64,000 bases of DNA from Tetragenococcus halophilus subsp. halophilus DSM 20339 (GCF_003841405.1 NZ_PXYA01000003.1:522233-586232), one strand, 5' to 3'; shown: positions 28,472 to 38,106, counted from the first letter of the stretch. Notes: a model not told the origin generated them from the sequence alone. Numbers and translations: made by a program.

Positions 28472-28909
28472 ATGAATATACAATTTACACCCTATGTATT
28501 GTTGAATGGGAAAGCAAATGAAGCAGTTGATTTTTATGCTAAAGTGTTCGATGCAGAAATAGAGACTCGGGAAGTATTAAAAGATTGGCCGCAAGAATTT
28601 GATGGAAAAGTACCTGAGGGCTATGAAAATAATGTTATGCATGCTCATCTAAATATCGGAAACTCCCAACTGATGCTTGCAGATCTTTTGCCTGGTCAGT
28701 TTCAACAGCCAGGAACAACCGTGACTATTTTGATTGATGTCAAAGAAGTTGCCGATGCTAAAAGAATTTTCACTGCTTTACTGACAGGCGGCAAAGAAAC
28801 AATGGCTCTTCAAGAGACCAGTTTCAGTCCAGCAATGGGGCAGGTAAACGACAAATTTGGCGTCGAATGGCAAATTATTACCGAACATCCTGACATGCGG
28901 AAAGAATAA
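28472..28909 (+). CDS. VOC family protein (PhnB/glyoxalase-like)
   Basis: This 145-residue protein of the vicinal oxygen chelate fold has two beta-alpha-beta-beta-beta modules: MNIQFTPYVLLNGKANEAVDFY starting the first, and TTVTILIDVKEVADAKRIF the second. PhnB-type family members include 3-demethylubiquinone-like and putative resistance proteins, and the real substrate is unknown. ATG 28472 is chosen from AAAGGAAGAG upstream. It probably forms an operon with the preceding AraC regulator. Confidence 0.8.
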   Translation: MNIQFTPYVLLNGKANEAVDFYAKVFDAEIETREVLKDWPQEFDGKVPEGYENNVMHAHLNIGNSQLMLADLLPGQFQQPGTTVTILIDVKEVADAKRIFTALLTGGKETMALQETSFSPAMGQVNDKFGVEWQIITEHPDMRKE

Positions 28910-28990
28910 TACAGAAAAACTGGCACGAAATTACTGTTGGCGAAGAATGTATTTCCGGAATAACGAATATACAATTTAAACCATTTGACT

Positions 28991-29036
28991 GAAAAAGGAA
29001 CAACATAGCTATTAAAGCTTATACTGTTCCTTTTTC
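28991..29036 (+). terminator. Terminator after the VOC gene
   Basis: GAAAAAGGAACA and TGTTCCTTTTTC form a perfect 12-base stem with a 22-base loop and A/T tracts on both arms, so it may work both ways. The rest of the 385-base gap 28910-29294 is AT-rich and I see no gene there. Confidence 0.7.
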
Positions 29037-29294
29037 ACACTTTTAAGCAAATTCTCTCATTTCTTACAAGTGTAATATACAGTAATGTAATTAATTAGCT
29101 ACGATCTCTATTATTAGTTACCGTTCAATAAGTTATACTTACTAAAATAGAACTCTTTTCATCTAGTTGAAAAAAATATACTTATTTTAGTTCTCAGCTC
29201 TACATATGCCTAGCTTTTGTTTAACCTCTTACACCAAAAATATTGTTAAAGAACCTGAGCTATATTTACCTATCGTTAAATCAGTAAATCATTA

Positions 29295-29603
29295 CTAGTC
29301 TTCCCACTGAAACTTCTTCAAGTCGACGTGATTTTCATCTTTCAAAGAAACACCTTCTTCGCGAAGAAAGTCTGCTTGTTCTACCCAACCCGGAGCCAAT
29401 CTTCCTGCATGATTCACCACACGATGACAAGGATATTTTCCGTAAAATTCAGACATGCTGAGAACTCTTCCAACAAGTCTTGCATTTTTTTCTCTGCCAA
29501 TTAATCTGGCAATTTGTCCATATGTAGCAACACAACCTTCTGGTATTTCTTCTACAGCAGAGAGAATCTCGTAGATCAAATCTTCATCTAAAACACGTTT
29601 CAT
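29295..29603 (-). CDS. MGMT-family DNA alkyltransferase-like protein
   Basis: This 102-residue protein consists only of the DNA-binding and active-site domain of O6-alkylguanine alkyltransferases, lacking the N-terminal half of Ogt/Ada. It has PEGCVATYGQIARLIG (helix-turn-helix) and the active-site PCHRVV with the acceptor cysteine retained. True ATL proteins replace that cysteine with tryptophan, so this short form may still accept alkyl groups. The length is normal for this MGMT subfamily. Confidence 0.88.
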   Translation of the reverse strand: MKRVLDEDLIYEILSAVEEIPEGCVATYGQIARLIGREKNARLVGRVLSMSEFYGKYPCHRVVNHAGRLAPGWVEQADFLREEGVSLKDENHVDLKKFQWED

Positions 29604-29778
29604 AAGAAAATCACACTCGCTTTTCTAACGTAATATAGATCTCCTTGGCATTTTTTCTACAATTTTTTCATAGTTGAATTTTCCAAGTAAGATCAGTAAA
29701 AATTGATATTTATCGTTAAATATTCCAAAACAATTAGTTTTCTTAAACAATTAAATTAATGCCCTACTTTACTCATCT

Positions 29779-29994
29779 CTATTTATTACATCCTTTATTC
29801 TTTGTTCTATCAAGCAAGTAATCTACACTAACATCAAAATAATCAGCTAGTTTAATCAAAGTGCTTGCTGTCCATTCTATTTTCCCAGTCTCGTATTGTG
29901 AATAAGTATTTTGCGAAACATTTAGTAACTCAGCCACTTGCCGTTGTGTTACATCATTATCTTCTCTTATGGAACGAATATTTTTATAACTCAT
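29779..29994 (-). CDS. XRE-family HTH regulator
   Basis: This 71-residue Cro/C1-type DNA-binding protein contains IRSIREDNDVTQRQVAELLN, then VSQNTYSQYETGK and LADYFDVSVDYLLDRT. ATG 29994 is chosen because AGAGGTGAT lies upstream; the frame reaches 30003. It is divergent from a 100-residue gene, with palindromic operator-like sites between them, so it very likely regulates both. Confidence 0.88.
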   Translation of the reverse strand: MSYKNIRSIREDNDVTQRQVAELLNVSQNTYSQYETGKIEWTASTLIKLADYFDVSVDYLLDRTKNKGCNK

Positions 29995-30020
29995 TTTTAT
30001 CACCTCTTTTTATTATAAAT

Positions 30021-30059
30021 ATCTGTATTAAAGATATTGTTTTCATCTGTAATACAGAT
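30021..30059. promoter_or_regulatory. Palindromic operators between the divergent genes
   Basis: ATCTGTAATACAGAT (30045-30059) is a perfect 15-base palindrome, and ATCTGTATTAAAGAT (30021-30035) is an imperfect copy 24 bases away. The outer arms also form a 10-base inverted repeat. They lie between the XRE gene and the gene at 30099, as expected for autoregulation. Confidence 0.65.
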
Positions 30060-30098
30060 ATAATTAAAATATACAATATTTCAAAAAGGGAGATGGTT

Positions 30099-30401
30099 AT
30101 GATGACAGAAAAGAAAGAACTTATAACAAAGAAAAACCAACCTATTAAAGCAATCACTCAGCAAGATCTCCACAAATTAAAGGAGACCTTGGAAGAACTC
30201 CAATCCTGGGTAGTTGTTTTAGAAGTAATTGATAAGTTCTTTAAGCACGAAAAGGAAACACTAAACAAAAAGAAAATTATTCAAGAATATCATGCTAACG
30301 CAAAAATCTTTGAAGTTTTTCTTGATGATTTCCTCGTTAATACCAATGTTTTAGAAAGTCAGTTTGAAGAATTACGAAGCAGAGAAAAGATACATTTCTA
30401 A
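30099..30401 (+). CDS. Hypothetical coiled-coil protein divergent from an XRE regulator
   Basis: This protein of about 100 residues is predicted to be almost all helix (LHKLKETLEELQSWVVVLEV, then KHEKETLNKKKIIQEYH), soluble and highly charged. AAAAAGGGAG precedes a cluster of in-frame ATGs at 30093, 30099 and 30102; the middle one has the best spacing. No family is recognised. The arrangement with an XRE gene and shared operators could be a toxin-antitoxin or phage-type module, but no toxin motif is visible. Confidence 0.55.
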   Translation: MMTEKKELITKKNQPIKAITQQDLHKLKETLEELQSWVVVLEVIDKFFKHEKETLNKKKIIQEYHANAKIFEVFLDDFLVNTNVLESQFEELRSREKIHF

Positions 30402-30488
30402 GATTTTCCAATTTTTTGTGAATCCCGTATGCGTTAGTAATAAAACAATAAACGTTGCTGCTAATGCCAAAAATACAACAATATTATG

Positions 30489-30520
30489 AAAGGGCATCCC
30501 ACTTCAATAGGATGCCTTTT
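30489..30520 (-). terminator. brnQ terminator
   Basis: AAAAGGCATCC and GGATGCCCTTT form a 10-base stem with a 10-base loop, 45 bases past the brnQ stop. A/T tracts on both sides allow bidirectional action. Confidence 0.65.
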
Positions 30521-30565
30521 GAGTGAAACAATTTTTGTTTTCTTTCGCGTATTTATTACTGCATG

Positions 30566-31882
30566 TTATTTCTTCCATGCAAAAGAAATACCTTTAGCAA
30601 TAACACCTACTACAACGGCAGGGATAATCCAAGAAAAGCCTAGATCTGAAAAAGGAAGAGTGACAAAAGGTGTGATATAATCCCAACTTGAATTAAATTC
30701 TTTCAATCCAACGTTTAAACTAACAAATAATATGATTCCAACAACACTACGATAAACGATTGTATCGCAGTTTATATACTTATTAATAAAGCTCAATAAA
30801 ATTAATGCAATAATTATAGGGTAAACTACGTTTAATACAGGTACAGAAAATTGAATGAGTTTTTCCAACCCAATATTAGCTACGGTAGCGCTAAATAAAA
30901 CAAAAAATAATAAAAACTTTTTATAAGTTATACGTGGAAATCGTTTGTTAAAATACCATGCACATGAAGATAGCAAACCTACTCCTGTTGGAAGACAAGC
31001 AAATATAACAACTAAGCCAAAAAGAAAGTTCCCTGTACTTCCAAAATAATTGTTAGCAACTCCTGCTAATATATCTGCTCCAGAAGAAAAACTCAGTGTA
31101 GAACTGCTTGCTCCTATATATGCAATTCCTAAGTAAATAAAAGCTAATAAAATCGCAGAAATAGTTCCTGCTTTTAAAATAACATTTTTTCTAACAGTCT
31201 GATTGAACTCTCCTAAGTCTTTAGTGGTATTAACAATAATTGTTGCAAAAACAATCGACACAATAGTATCCATTGTTAAGTAACCTTCTTTTACTCCGCT
31301 AGAAAAAGGCGCCTGCGCATATTGTCCTTGAGGTAATTGAAAATCATTCATTGGATTAAAGATCGTTGTCACAATAAAAACACCTAAAATCAATAGCAAA
31401 ACAGGCGTTACTATTCTGCCAAAGCGATCCATAAATTTACTAGGATATAAGGCTAAGTAATACACCAATCCAAAAAAGGCAATACTATAAATTAGTAGTC
31501 CTATCTGTGAATTGCTTTGATTTAAAAAAGGAGACACCCCAATTTCAAAGGAAACAAGCCCTGTTCTGGGAGCCGCCATTAATGGTCCAATCGATAAATA
31601 AGTAATAATGGTTAGAACTTTAGCAAAAGTTGGATGAACCTTTGTTGCTAAGCTTTCAGTATTTCCGTCTTCGCTAACGTTAGCAATGGCTACTAATCCC
31701 AAAACTGGTAAAGCTACTCCTGTAATTAAAAAGCCGGCCATAGAACGCCATAAATTTCCCCCTGCTTCGCTTCCTAATCCTGCGGGAAAGATTAAATTTC
31801 CTGCACCAAAGAAAAGAGAAAAGACCATAAGTCCAATGAATAAAATTTGCCTAGAAGTAATTTTATTACTTTTATTTGTCAT
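30566..31882 (-). CDS. brnQ: Branched-chain amino acid:cation symporter
   Basis: This integral membrane carrier of the LIVCS family (BrnQ) takes up leucine, isoleucine and valine with sodium or protons. It has 438 residues and about 12 membrane segments. The start MTNKSNKITSRQILFIGLMV and FFGAGNLIFPAGLGSEAG are highly typical, and the region RFGRIVTPVLLLILGVF follows. It is monocistronic. No T-box or leucine leader can be recognised in the 74 bases between it and the next gene. Confidence 0.94.
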   Translation of the reverse strand: MTNKSNKITSRQILFIGLMVFSLFFGAGNLIFPAGLGSEAGGNLWRSMAGFLITGVALPVLGLVAIANVSEDGNTESLATKVHPTFAKVLTIITYLSIGPLMAAPRTGLVSFEIGVSPFLNQSNSQIGLLIYSIAFFGLVYYLALYPSKFMDRFGRIVTPVLLLILGVFIVTTIFNPMNDFQLPQGQYAQAPFSSGVKEGYLTMDTIVSIVFATIIVNTTKDLGEFNQTVRKNVILKAGTISAILLAFIYLGIAYIGASSSTLSFSSGADILAGVANNYFGSTGNFLFGLVVIFACLPTGVGLLSSCAWYFNKRFPRITYKKFLLFFVLFSATVANIGLEKLIQFSVPVLNVVYPIIIALILLSFINKYINCDTIVYRSVVGIILFVSLNVGLKEFNSSWDYITPFVTLPFSDLGFSWIIPAVVVGVIAKGISFAWKK

Positions 31883-31956
31883 TTCTTCACCTTCATCTAT
31901 ATATTTCTTTTGAAAAATAAATCCTACTGTTTAATCAATCACTGCGTATTTTATGA

Positions 31957-32838
31957 CTACAACAAATAATCGCTTGAAATACGCGTTAAGTCTTCGATGA
32001 CTTGACTCCCCTCTTCAATCGTTGGATTTTGATCAGATAGAGCCACTGCAAGATAACTATTATCTCCACGCGTTACTTTACCAATACTTGTAACAGTCCA
32101 TTCATCATTTATATCATTAGGTAACCAACCGTTTTTAAAAGTAACATCACTTGACCCGGCATAAATTCCCCAACTTTGGTCAGGATCAATCTGGTCCATC
32201 AAATCAATAATCTGTTTTTGTGAGTCTTCATTTAAATATTGTGAAGGTGTATATAGTTCTTGAAGTAACTTTATTTGATCTTTTGTTGTCGTTGTCGTTT
32301 TCCCCCATGTTTCTTCATCTGCTTTTGTATCATTCATTTCTAGATCATCAAAAAGTTGCTGTAGCGAAGAATAACCCCCTAATGAATCTAAAATAGTTGT
32401 CGCTGCTTCATTATCACTATGCATAATCATGCTAGATAAAAGATCAGTTTCTTCCTCAGTTAAGTCTTCTTGTTTTTCTTCTTTTTCATGCAGCAATAAC
32501 ATCGCTATATCTACTTTTGCAATACTTGCTGTCACATACTTTTCTTCTTTTTCATTATTTGTGTAAGTATAACTCTCTTCATTTTCCAGATCGTACACTC
32601 TAAATTCTAATGAATTGGGATAAATTTCAGCCCACTCATCTCCTTTTTTCTGCAACTCGTTTTCCAGTTCATTTTTATCTTCTTCTGGTTTTTCAGCTGT
32701 CGCTTGCTTTTCCGTCGTATTTTCAGTTACCGCTTTTTCTTCTGGTTTAGTTGTCGTATGCTCACCTAACCAAAAGCCTAATACTAAAAAGAAAATCGCT
32801 CCTAATAGGAGAGGAAAAATTTTTATAAATGTTTTCAT
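31957..32838 (-). CDS. Membrane-anchored class A beta-lactamase-like serine hydrolase
   Basis: This extracytoplasmic protein has 293 residues. An N-terminal uncleaved-type anchor (FPLLLGAIFFLVLGFWLG) is followed by an acidic linker of about 40 residues. The catalytic domain has SIAK (nucleophile serine and lysine near residue 105), SDN near residue 141 and KNGW in place of the KTG box. This fits the beta-lactamase2 family, whose members include transpeptidase-like and resistance enzymes; resistance cannot be inferred from sequence. The linker and surface are rich in E and D. Confidence 0.85.
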   Translation of the reverse strand: MKTFIKIFPLLLGAIFFLVLGFWLGEHTTTKPEEKAVTENTTEKQATAEKPEEDKNELENELQKKGDEWAEIYPNSLEFRVYDLENEESYTYTNNEKEEKYVTASIAKVDIAMLLLHEKEEKQEDLTEEETDLLSSMIMHSDNEAATTILDSLGGYSSLQQLFDDLEMNDTKADEETWGKTTTTTKDQIKLLQELYTPSQYLNEDSQKQIIDLMDQIDPDQSWGIYAGSSDVTFKNGWLPNDINDEWTVTSIGKVTRGDNSYLAVALSDQNPTIEEGSQVIEDLTRISSDYLL

Positions 32839-33133
32839 TTTTCTATTTACAAGTCCTTTCCCTTTTATAATTTTAATAAAAATGGCTTCTAAGAATTATT
32901 TTTATTTTCTGAATTTTCACTAACTAAATTAATTCAAAACAATAATACTAACTTATCACATGAAAGAATAGAGGCAAAGTCATTATCTTTTAAATAACGA
33001 GAAAAAGTATATTTTTAAAATACAAAAACAGGAAAGAACTAATTGCTATATTTAAAAATAAGTTCTAAATAAAGCTTAAAAGAAAATAATTTCTTCCTGT
33101 TGAACTTGTAAAAAAACAAAAGATTTTTATATA

Positions 33134-35008
33134 ATCGAGTAGGAGACTAACCATTAATTGATTAGTCGACCTCTCACACCACCGTACGTACGGTTCCGTA
33201 TACGGCGGTTCAATAATTTAAGCTTTTATTTCTCAAGGATTTCAATGAAATCCTTGAGTTTCCATTGTTTGAACTTTTCTTTGCTGAAGATTCTATTTAG
33301 AAGTTTTGATTTTGAAATTCGCCAATACTGTTTCCGGCTATTCGCATACGTCATGGCCTCTTTATGAGAGGCCCCTCTTGCCTTCAGTTGGCGGTATTTC
33401 GTATCGACTTTCTTCCATCTTTTCCAAATCAAGGCTCGCAACCTATGTCGTAAGTATTCCATCTGTTTAGCTAGGAAAGTTTTTAGTTCTCCGTCTTTAT
33501 AGTATTGAATCCAACCTTGGGTGTACTGATTGATGGTTTTGATCATCTCATCTAGCGTGCCCACCCTTTTTCGGTTCGTCAATCTTTTCAGCGTTCTTTT
33601 GAACTTTTGTTTGGCCGACGCTGTGGGTCGGCTCTTTACTTTCCCTTATCTTTTCTCATACGATAGCTCAGGTATTCTAATTGATGCGCCTTAATGATTT
33701 GGCTCTTTTCTTGATTCACCGTCAATCGTAATTTCTTTTCCAGGAATTGGGTAATACTTTCTTGGACTCTCTGAGCGGCCCGCTCGCTTTGGACAAAGAT
33801 AATAAAATCGTCCGCGTATCGAATAAACCGATGGTTTCTTCTTTCGAGTTCCTTGTCCAATTGGTCCAGATAAACATTGGCTAAAAGAGGAGAAAGCGGG
33901 CTCCCTTGGGAGGCTCCTTTTGAAGTTGGACGAAGAATTTCGCCCTCCATTACTCCTGCGTTTAAGAAATTCCAAATAAGTTGGAGAGCGGCCTTTTCTT
34001 CGATGTACCATTGCATACGATGCATAAGTTTCTGATGGTTAATCGTGTCGAAATAGCTCTTTAAATCACAGTCGACAACCACGTCATAGCCTTCTTCATA
34101 ATATTGGCCTGCCTTCGCTATTGCTTGTTGACAGCTTTTTCCAGGTCTAAACCCATAGCTGTTTTCCGAAAAGGTCGGGTCGATCAAGGGCGTGATGACT
34201 TGTAAAATCATTTGTTGTACTACGCGGTCCCGTACGACGGGGATGCTCAATTTTCGTTTCTTGCCGTTTCCTTTAGGAATTTCCACACGTTTTGTTGGTT
34301 GTGGGCGATAGGTCCCTTCTCTCAGCTTTTGTACAAAGGGACGACGATACTTGTTCAAATGAGATTTGATTTCAGATACCGTCATATCATCGATTCCCGG
34401 TGCTCCTTTGTTCTTTTTGACTTTCTCGATCGCTCGATCTATATTCATTGAGCTGACGAGTTCGTTCATTAATGGAAAGCCACTTTGGTTCATCATCTTA
34501 TTGTCGTGCTCCCTTACGCGCTCCTCATTTCTTCTTTTGCTTCCAGCTTATCCTTCCACGAGTGAGCTACCTATCGGTCTTTACCACGGTATTGGCTGCG
34601 GTCCTGGTGAGCACGTCCACCTCCTTGTTTACTTCAAAGTTATTATTGTTCAGTCCTTCATATCCATAGGATACTACTATGACCTTGGCTGACTTCTGCC
34701 TATTCGTTGTTACTACGATTTCTATCGCTAGGCAGACCTCCTCGGGTAAGGTGTGATAACTTTCCACTCACGTCACCGCCTCATTTACTGTATGGGATTC
34801 GGGCAGTATTGGACTTTGCTTTGTTTTGCAAGCTCGTCCGTCCCAATTCAGCCTTCTTATGAGATTCCTGTTCGTCAGTGCGAGTGTTTGCCTCCAGCTT
34901 CCTTCAGATTCCACTTCGCAGTGGACACCCTTGCTTTTGGCTAACAGTTCCTACTGCCAAGCCTGTAGTGGACTTTCACCACCAAGTTATCGCCCATGCC
35001 GAGCGCAC
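33134..35008 (-). mobile_element. Group II intron 1 (bacterial class C type)
   Basis: The minus strand starts GTGCGCTCGGCATGGGCG at 35008 and ends CTACTCGAT at 33134. Near the 3' end lie a domain V (centre CCGTACGTACGGT, about 33176-33212) and a domain VI hairpin (GACTAATC with GGTTAGTC). It is about 1,875 bases and encodes a broken reverse transcriptase/maturase. It lies immediately 3' of the terminator of the reductase pseudogene, the favoured target of class C introns. Ends are inferred from consensus and could be off by a base or two. Confidence 0.82.
33226..34496 (-). pseudogene. ltrA: Group II intron reverse transcriptase/maturase, frameshifted
   Basis: The upstream frame (34496-33636, 286 codons) carries the RT domain: KNKGAPGIDDMTV, SYGFRPGKSCQQAI, GASQGSPLSPLLANVYLD and the catalytic YADD. 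It ends at a TAA after RMRKDKGK. The adjacent frame continues without a break through KSRPTASAKQKFKRTLKRLT into the maturase domain (to 33226, GWIQYYKDGELKTFLAKQ). A single base change near 33636-33645 therefore splits one gene of about 420 codons. Unless expressed by frameshifting, the protein cannot support splicing or mobility. Confidence 0.85.
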
Positions 35009-35048
35009 AAAAGAAAAAGAACTACAAATTTCAAAAAATTTATAGTTC
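35009..35048 (-). terminator. Terminator of the reductase pseudogene, 5' exon of intron 1
   Basis: On the minus strand GAACTATAAATTT pairs with AAATTTGTAGTTC around a short loop, followed by TTTTTCTTTT. The intron begins at the next base. Confidence 0.8.
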
Positions 35049-35064
35049 TTTCTACTATATTCTC

Positions 35065-36030
35065 TTATAATTCCTCATCTATACTAAGATTGATTTTCAG
35101 ACCCTTAGGCACGATACCACTAGGGTTAAGAGAAGTTAAACTAATATAATAGTGTTTTTTAATATGCGATATATTTACTGTTTCTTTAATTCCTGGCCAA
35201 TTATATAATTCGCGAGTATAGCGCCATAAATTTTTGTAATCCATTATTCGTCTAATATTACATTTAAAAAGTCAGAAGTATACTATATCAAAGCGGATTA
35301 AAGTTGCAAATAAGAGCCAGTCTGACTCCGTTGGTTGTTCACCCACTAAGAATCGACTTATTGATAATCTTTCTTCAATTTCATCTAATCTATCAAACAA
35401 CTTAGTAACTTCTTGCTCGTAAAATTCTTGTTCGTTTGCAAGACCTATTTTATATACTGCATTATTAATTTCAGGCCCAATGATGTTATTCCAGGCTTCA
35501 ATTTCGGATAATGATTCTTTTGGCGCATAGTTATCATCATTTGCTCCGGCGTAATTAAAGGCACTGTTTAGCATACGAATAATATCAGATGATTCATTAT
35601 TAACAATTTGGTTTGTTTTTTTATCAAATAAAACAGGGACAGACACTTTTCCAGTAAAATTTGGGTCAGAAAAAGTATAAATTTCTCGTAAATAATTCGC
35701 ATTGATCACCGGGTCAGGTATTACACCCTCGCCGTCTTCAAAACTCCATCCCTGATCATACATCACAGGGTTAACTACGGATAAAGAAATGATATCTTGT
35801 AATCCTTTTAAACTACGCATCATAAGTGCCCGACTGGCAAAAGGACAAGCATAAGAAACATACAGATGATAACGTCCCGCTTCTGCTTTGAAACCGCCTT
35901 CTCCTGTTGGACCAGCACTACCGTCCGGTGTAATCCAATGACGAAATTGCCAATTCGTCGTTACGACTTCTCCATCTGCACTAGCAGGCCTATCTTCTTT
36001 ATGCCACTCCCCATTTACTAACATTCCCAT
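35065..36030 (-). pseudogene. yqjG: Glutathionyl-hydroquinone reductase (ECM4/YqjG), stopped by an in-frame TGA
   Basis: Family enzymes (Xi-class glutathione transferases) reduce glutathionyl-hydroquinones with glutathione. The frame starts MGMLVNGEWHKEDRPAS and has the catalytic SYACPFASRA motif. At 35272-35274 a TGA interrupts after RFDIVYF. The same frame continues with FKCNIRRIMDYKNLWRYTRE, ETVNISHIKKHYY and NPSGIVPKGL, the normal C-terminus, to a TAA at 35065. The full frame is 321 codons, usual for the family. The truncated 252-residue product lacks part of the C-terminal helical domain. A point mutation is the simplest explanation. Confidence 0.88.
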
Positions 36031-36115
36031 TATTTTTACCCCACTTTCTTCAAAATAGCCTTTTCAGTTTATTATAAATGATCCATAGTTATTTCAATAA
36101 TAAAGTGTTTTTCAT

Positions 36116-36631
36116 CTACGAAAGCTCTGATATCGTTTGAAAATAACTAATGATTTCTTCATGAAGAAACGGTATTAATAATAAAACTAGAGTAATAATG
36201 CTTAACACTACAGCTTTTTTTGAAAGTGCTTGGTTGATCTTTTGCCAATCAAGTGAAAAGAGTAAAGCTATAAAGAAAATCATTCCACCTAGGTGTAATC
36301 AAGGCATCATTTCTTGAAAATTGGTATTAAAAACAAATAAAACAGCAAAAATAAGCACGATCATAATGAGACTTACCCATACAATTTTTTCTACCGGGGT
36401 AAACTTTTGAATCGTTTTAAATTTATTCATAAGCTCTTCATCTCCTCTGATAAGTTCGTCCAGTGAAATTTCAAAAAGATCACTAATAGCAACAATGTTA
36501 GCGAAACTAGGTAACGCAACGTCCTGCTCCCACTTAGAAATAGATTGTCGTGAAATATGCAACTTATCAGCTAGTTCTTGCTGAGACCAATGTTTCATTT
36601 CGCGTTGTTTTTTTATCTGCTCACTTATCTT
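36116..36631 (-). pseudogene. XRE regulator with membrane tail, stopped by an in-frame TGA
   Basis: From GTG 36631 (GAGGAGGAA upstream) the frame encodes a Cro/C1 helix-turn-helix (MKHWSQQELADKLHISRQSI) and one membrane segment (IVWVSLIMIVLIFAVLFVF). It meets TGA at 36299-36301 after FQEMMP. The same frame then stays open for 60 more codons encoding two further membrane segments (GGMIFFIALLFSLDW and AVVLSIITLVLLLIPFL), stopping at 36116. The intact gene would be a regulator with three or more membrane helices. Confidence 0.7.
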
Positions 36632-36885
36632 CACAAAAATTCCTCCTCTCATTCTTAGTTAAACATTGTCCTTTAATAAAGCATAGCACTGCATGGTTGC
36701 AAGTAAAAAATTACGAAGAGGAATTCTCATACAATAACTTCTTAAAAAAGTAAGAAGATAAGGGTAATACCTAGGTAAACTAAGGTGTCTTTTTATCTAA
36801 CTGTTTCATACAGTTAGAAATTTGCTGTTTCTGACCTTCTTCTGCTTTTTTATATGTACGCCTCCTCGTTTTAGGCATTTTTAAA

Positions 36886-36966
36886 GTAAATGGACATGCA
36901 GTGAATTTTTATAAATATTTGGGATATGAAGAAAAGACTTTTAAAATAATCAAAACACTTAAATAA
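36886..36966 (+). pseudogene. GNAT acetyltransferase C-terminal remnant
   Basis: The last 26 codons of a GNAT-fold N-acetyltransferase remain: NGHAVNFYKYLGYEEKTFKI ending in a lysine-rich tail. The conserved N-x-x-A-x-x-F-Y-x-x-x-G-(F/Y) acetyl-CoA motif is clear. The 5' part is gone. The rest of the gap 36653-37020 shows nothing else. Confidence 0.65.
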
Positions 36967-37020
36967 AACAACTTTTTTAATCTAATAGCAAAATCATAAT
37001 ATAGAATAGGAGATAAGAAG

Positions 37021-38034
37021 TTGAAAGAACCGAAAGAATACACCGAAATAGCCCTAGAAAAACAAGCCAAACTATTGGACATGAGCTCTTACTTGGAAAA
37101 CGGAATCTACGTTTTTGATACAGACTTTAGAATGGCTTTTAAAACAACAAGACCCAATCATCCTATGATCAATACTCTCAACATGCCAAAAAAAGAGAAA
37201 CAATTTATCACTGAAATTAAGCATTCTGAAACGAAGTATTTCAATGGGAGTATCTTATGGTTCTGTATTAATGGTGATATTAAAATTTTTTCAGATGATA
37301 AAGTTCTTACGATCTGTTCGGATAAAGAAAGCTATCAGAGGAAAATAGAGAACTACGCTTATTTTTCTCCTTTCTTTCGTATTCCTACATTAAGCAAACA
37401 AGATACTAAACACAACATGTTGGTCGAAGAATTTATCAACTTCGATGAAAAAACAGCCGACGACGAGCCCTTCATTTTTAAAAGGATGTATAACAATTAC
37501 CGTGATTATTTTACCTACTTGACACGTCTTACAAAAATTGGTTATCAAACATTAAATCAATTATGGGAAATAAGTTCGCACACTGTTTATAGCCCACAAT
37601 TTGAAAAAATAACGAAAAAAATTGCTCCAGAATTGTTTTCTATGAAGTTTCCATTCATTAACCTACATGGAGATATGTGGTCGGATAACATTCTTTTAAG
37701 CCATGAACAAAACGGGAAAACATTATGGTACATCGACTGGGAAACCGCAGATAATTATGTTTTCTTCTACGATTTTTTTAAATTTATCTGGAATGAATTA
37801 GATGTTCATCAAGATGCTTCTTTTTACAAAAAATACATTGCAGGAGAATTTGACAATGAATTACGTCATCTTTTTTCTATTTTTGATATAAACTTTCAGC
37901 CAAAGCTGAAACAATCTTATTTTTGTTATTTTTTCCTTAACGCTATTATCAATGATACAGGCCGGATTGCCTTTAAATTTAAACAGGAAGAGATAGAGAA
38001 CTTTGAACGTAAAGTTTTTCCATTAATGACTTAA
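37021..38034 (+). CDS. Protein-kinase-like phosphotransferase (APH/choline kinase fold)
   Basis: This 337-residue protein begins at TTG 37021, with AGGAGA seven bases upstream. The C-terminal half carries the aminoglycoside-phosphotransferase-type catalytic loop LHGDMWSDNILL (H-G-D-x-x-x-x-N, near residue 220) and the metal-binding YIDWE, in a kinase-like lobe. The N-terminal lobe is divergent and no glycine loop is obvious. Substrates of such proteins range from aminoglycosides to cell-wall precursors, so I make no claim. It is followed by the BAAT-type hydrolase. Confidence 0.7.
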   Translation: MKEPKEYTEIALEKQAKLLDMSSYLENGIYVFDTDFRMAFKTTRPNHPMINTLNMPKKEKQFITEIKHSETKYFNGSILWFCINGDIKIFSDDKVLTICSDKESYQRKIENYAYFSPFFRIPTLSKQDTKHNMLVEEFINFDEKTADDEPFIFKRMYNNYRDYFTYLTRLTKIGYQTLNQLWEISSHTVYSPQFEKITKKIAPELFSMKFPFINLHGDMWSDNILLSHEQNGKTLWYIDWETADNYVFFYDFFKFIWNELDVHQDASFYKKYIAGEFDNELRHLFSIFDINFQPKLKQSYFCYFFLNAIINDTGRIAFKFKQEEIENFERKVFPLMT

Positions 38035-38106
38035 CCTAAAAATCTAGTATTGGTATAATAAAGTTATTTATAAAGATGAAGCAGAGACTTTATTGAAGGA
38101 GAATTT

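Noticed and set aside
30372..30497. 41-codon minus-strand frame with one membrane segment (MPFHNIVVFLALAATF...)
   Set aside because: Its start lies inside the brnQ terminator hairpin, it has no ribosome binding site, and it overlaps the end of the coiled-coil gene. It may be a remnant but is not supportable as a gene.
35065..36652. TGA read as tryptophan or selenocysteine
   Set aside because: TGA ends many intact genes here and Trp is coded TGG throughout. No SECIS-like element or Sel genes are seen, and the expected residue in homologues is not cysteine.
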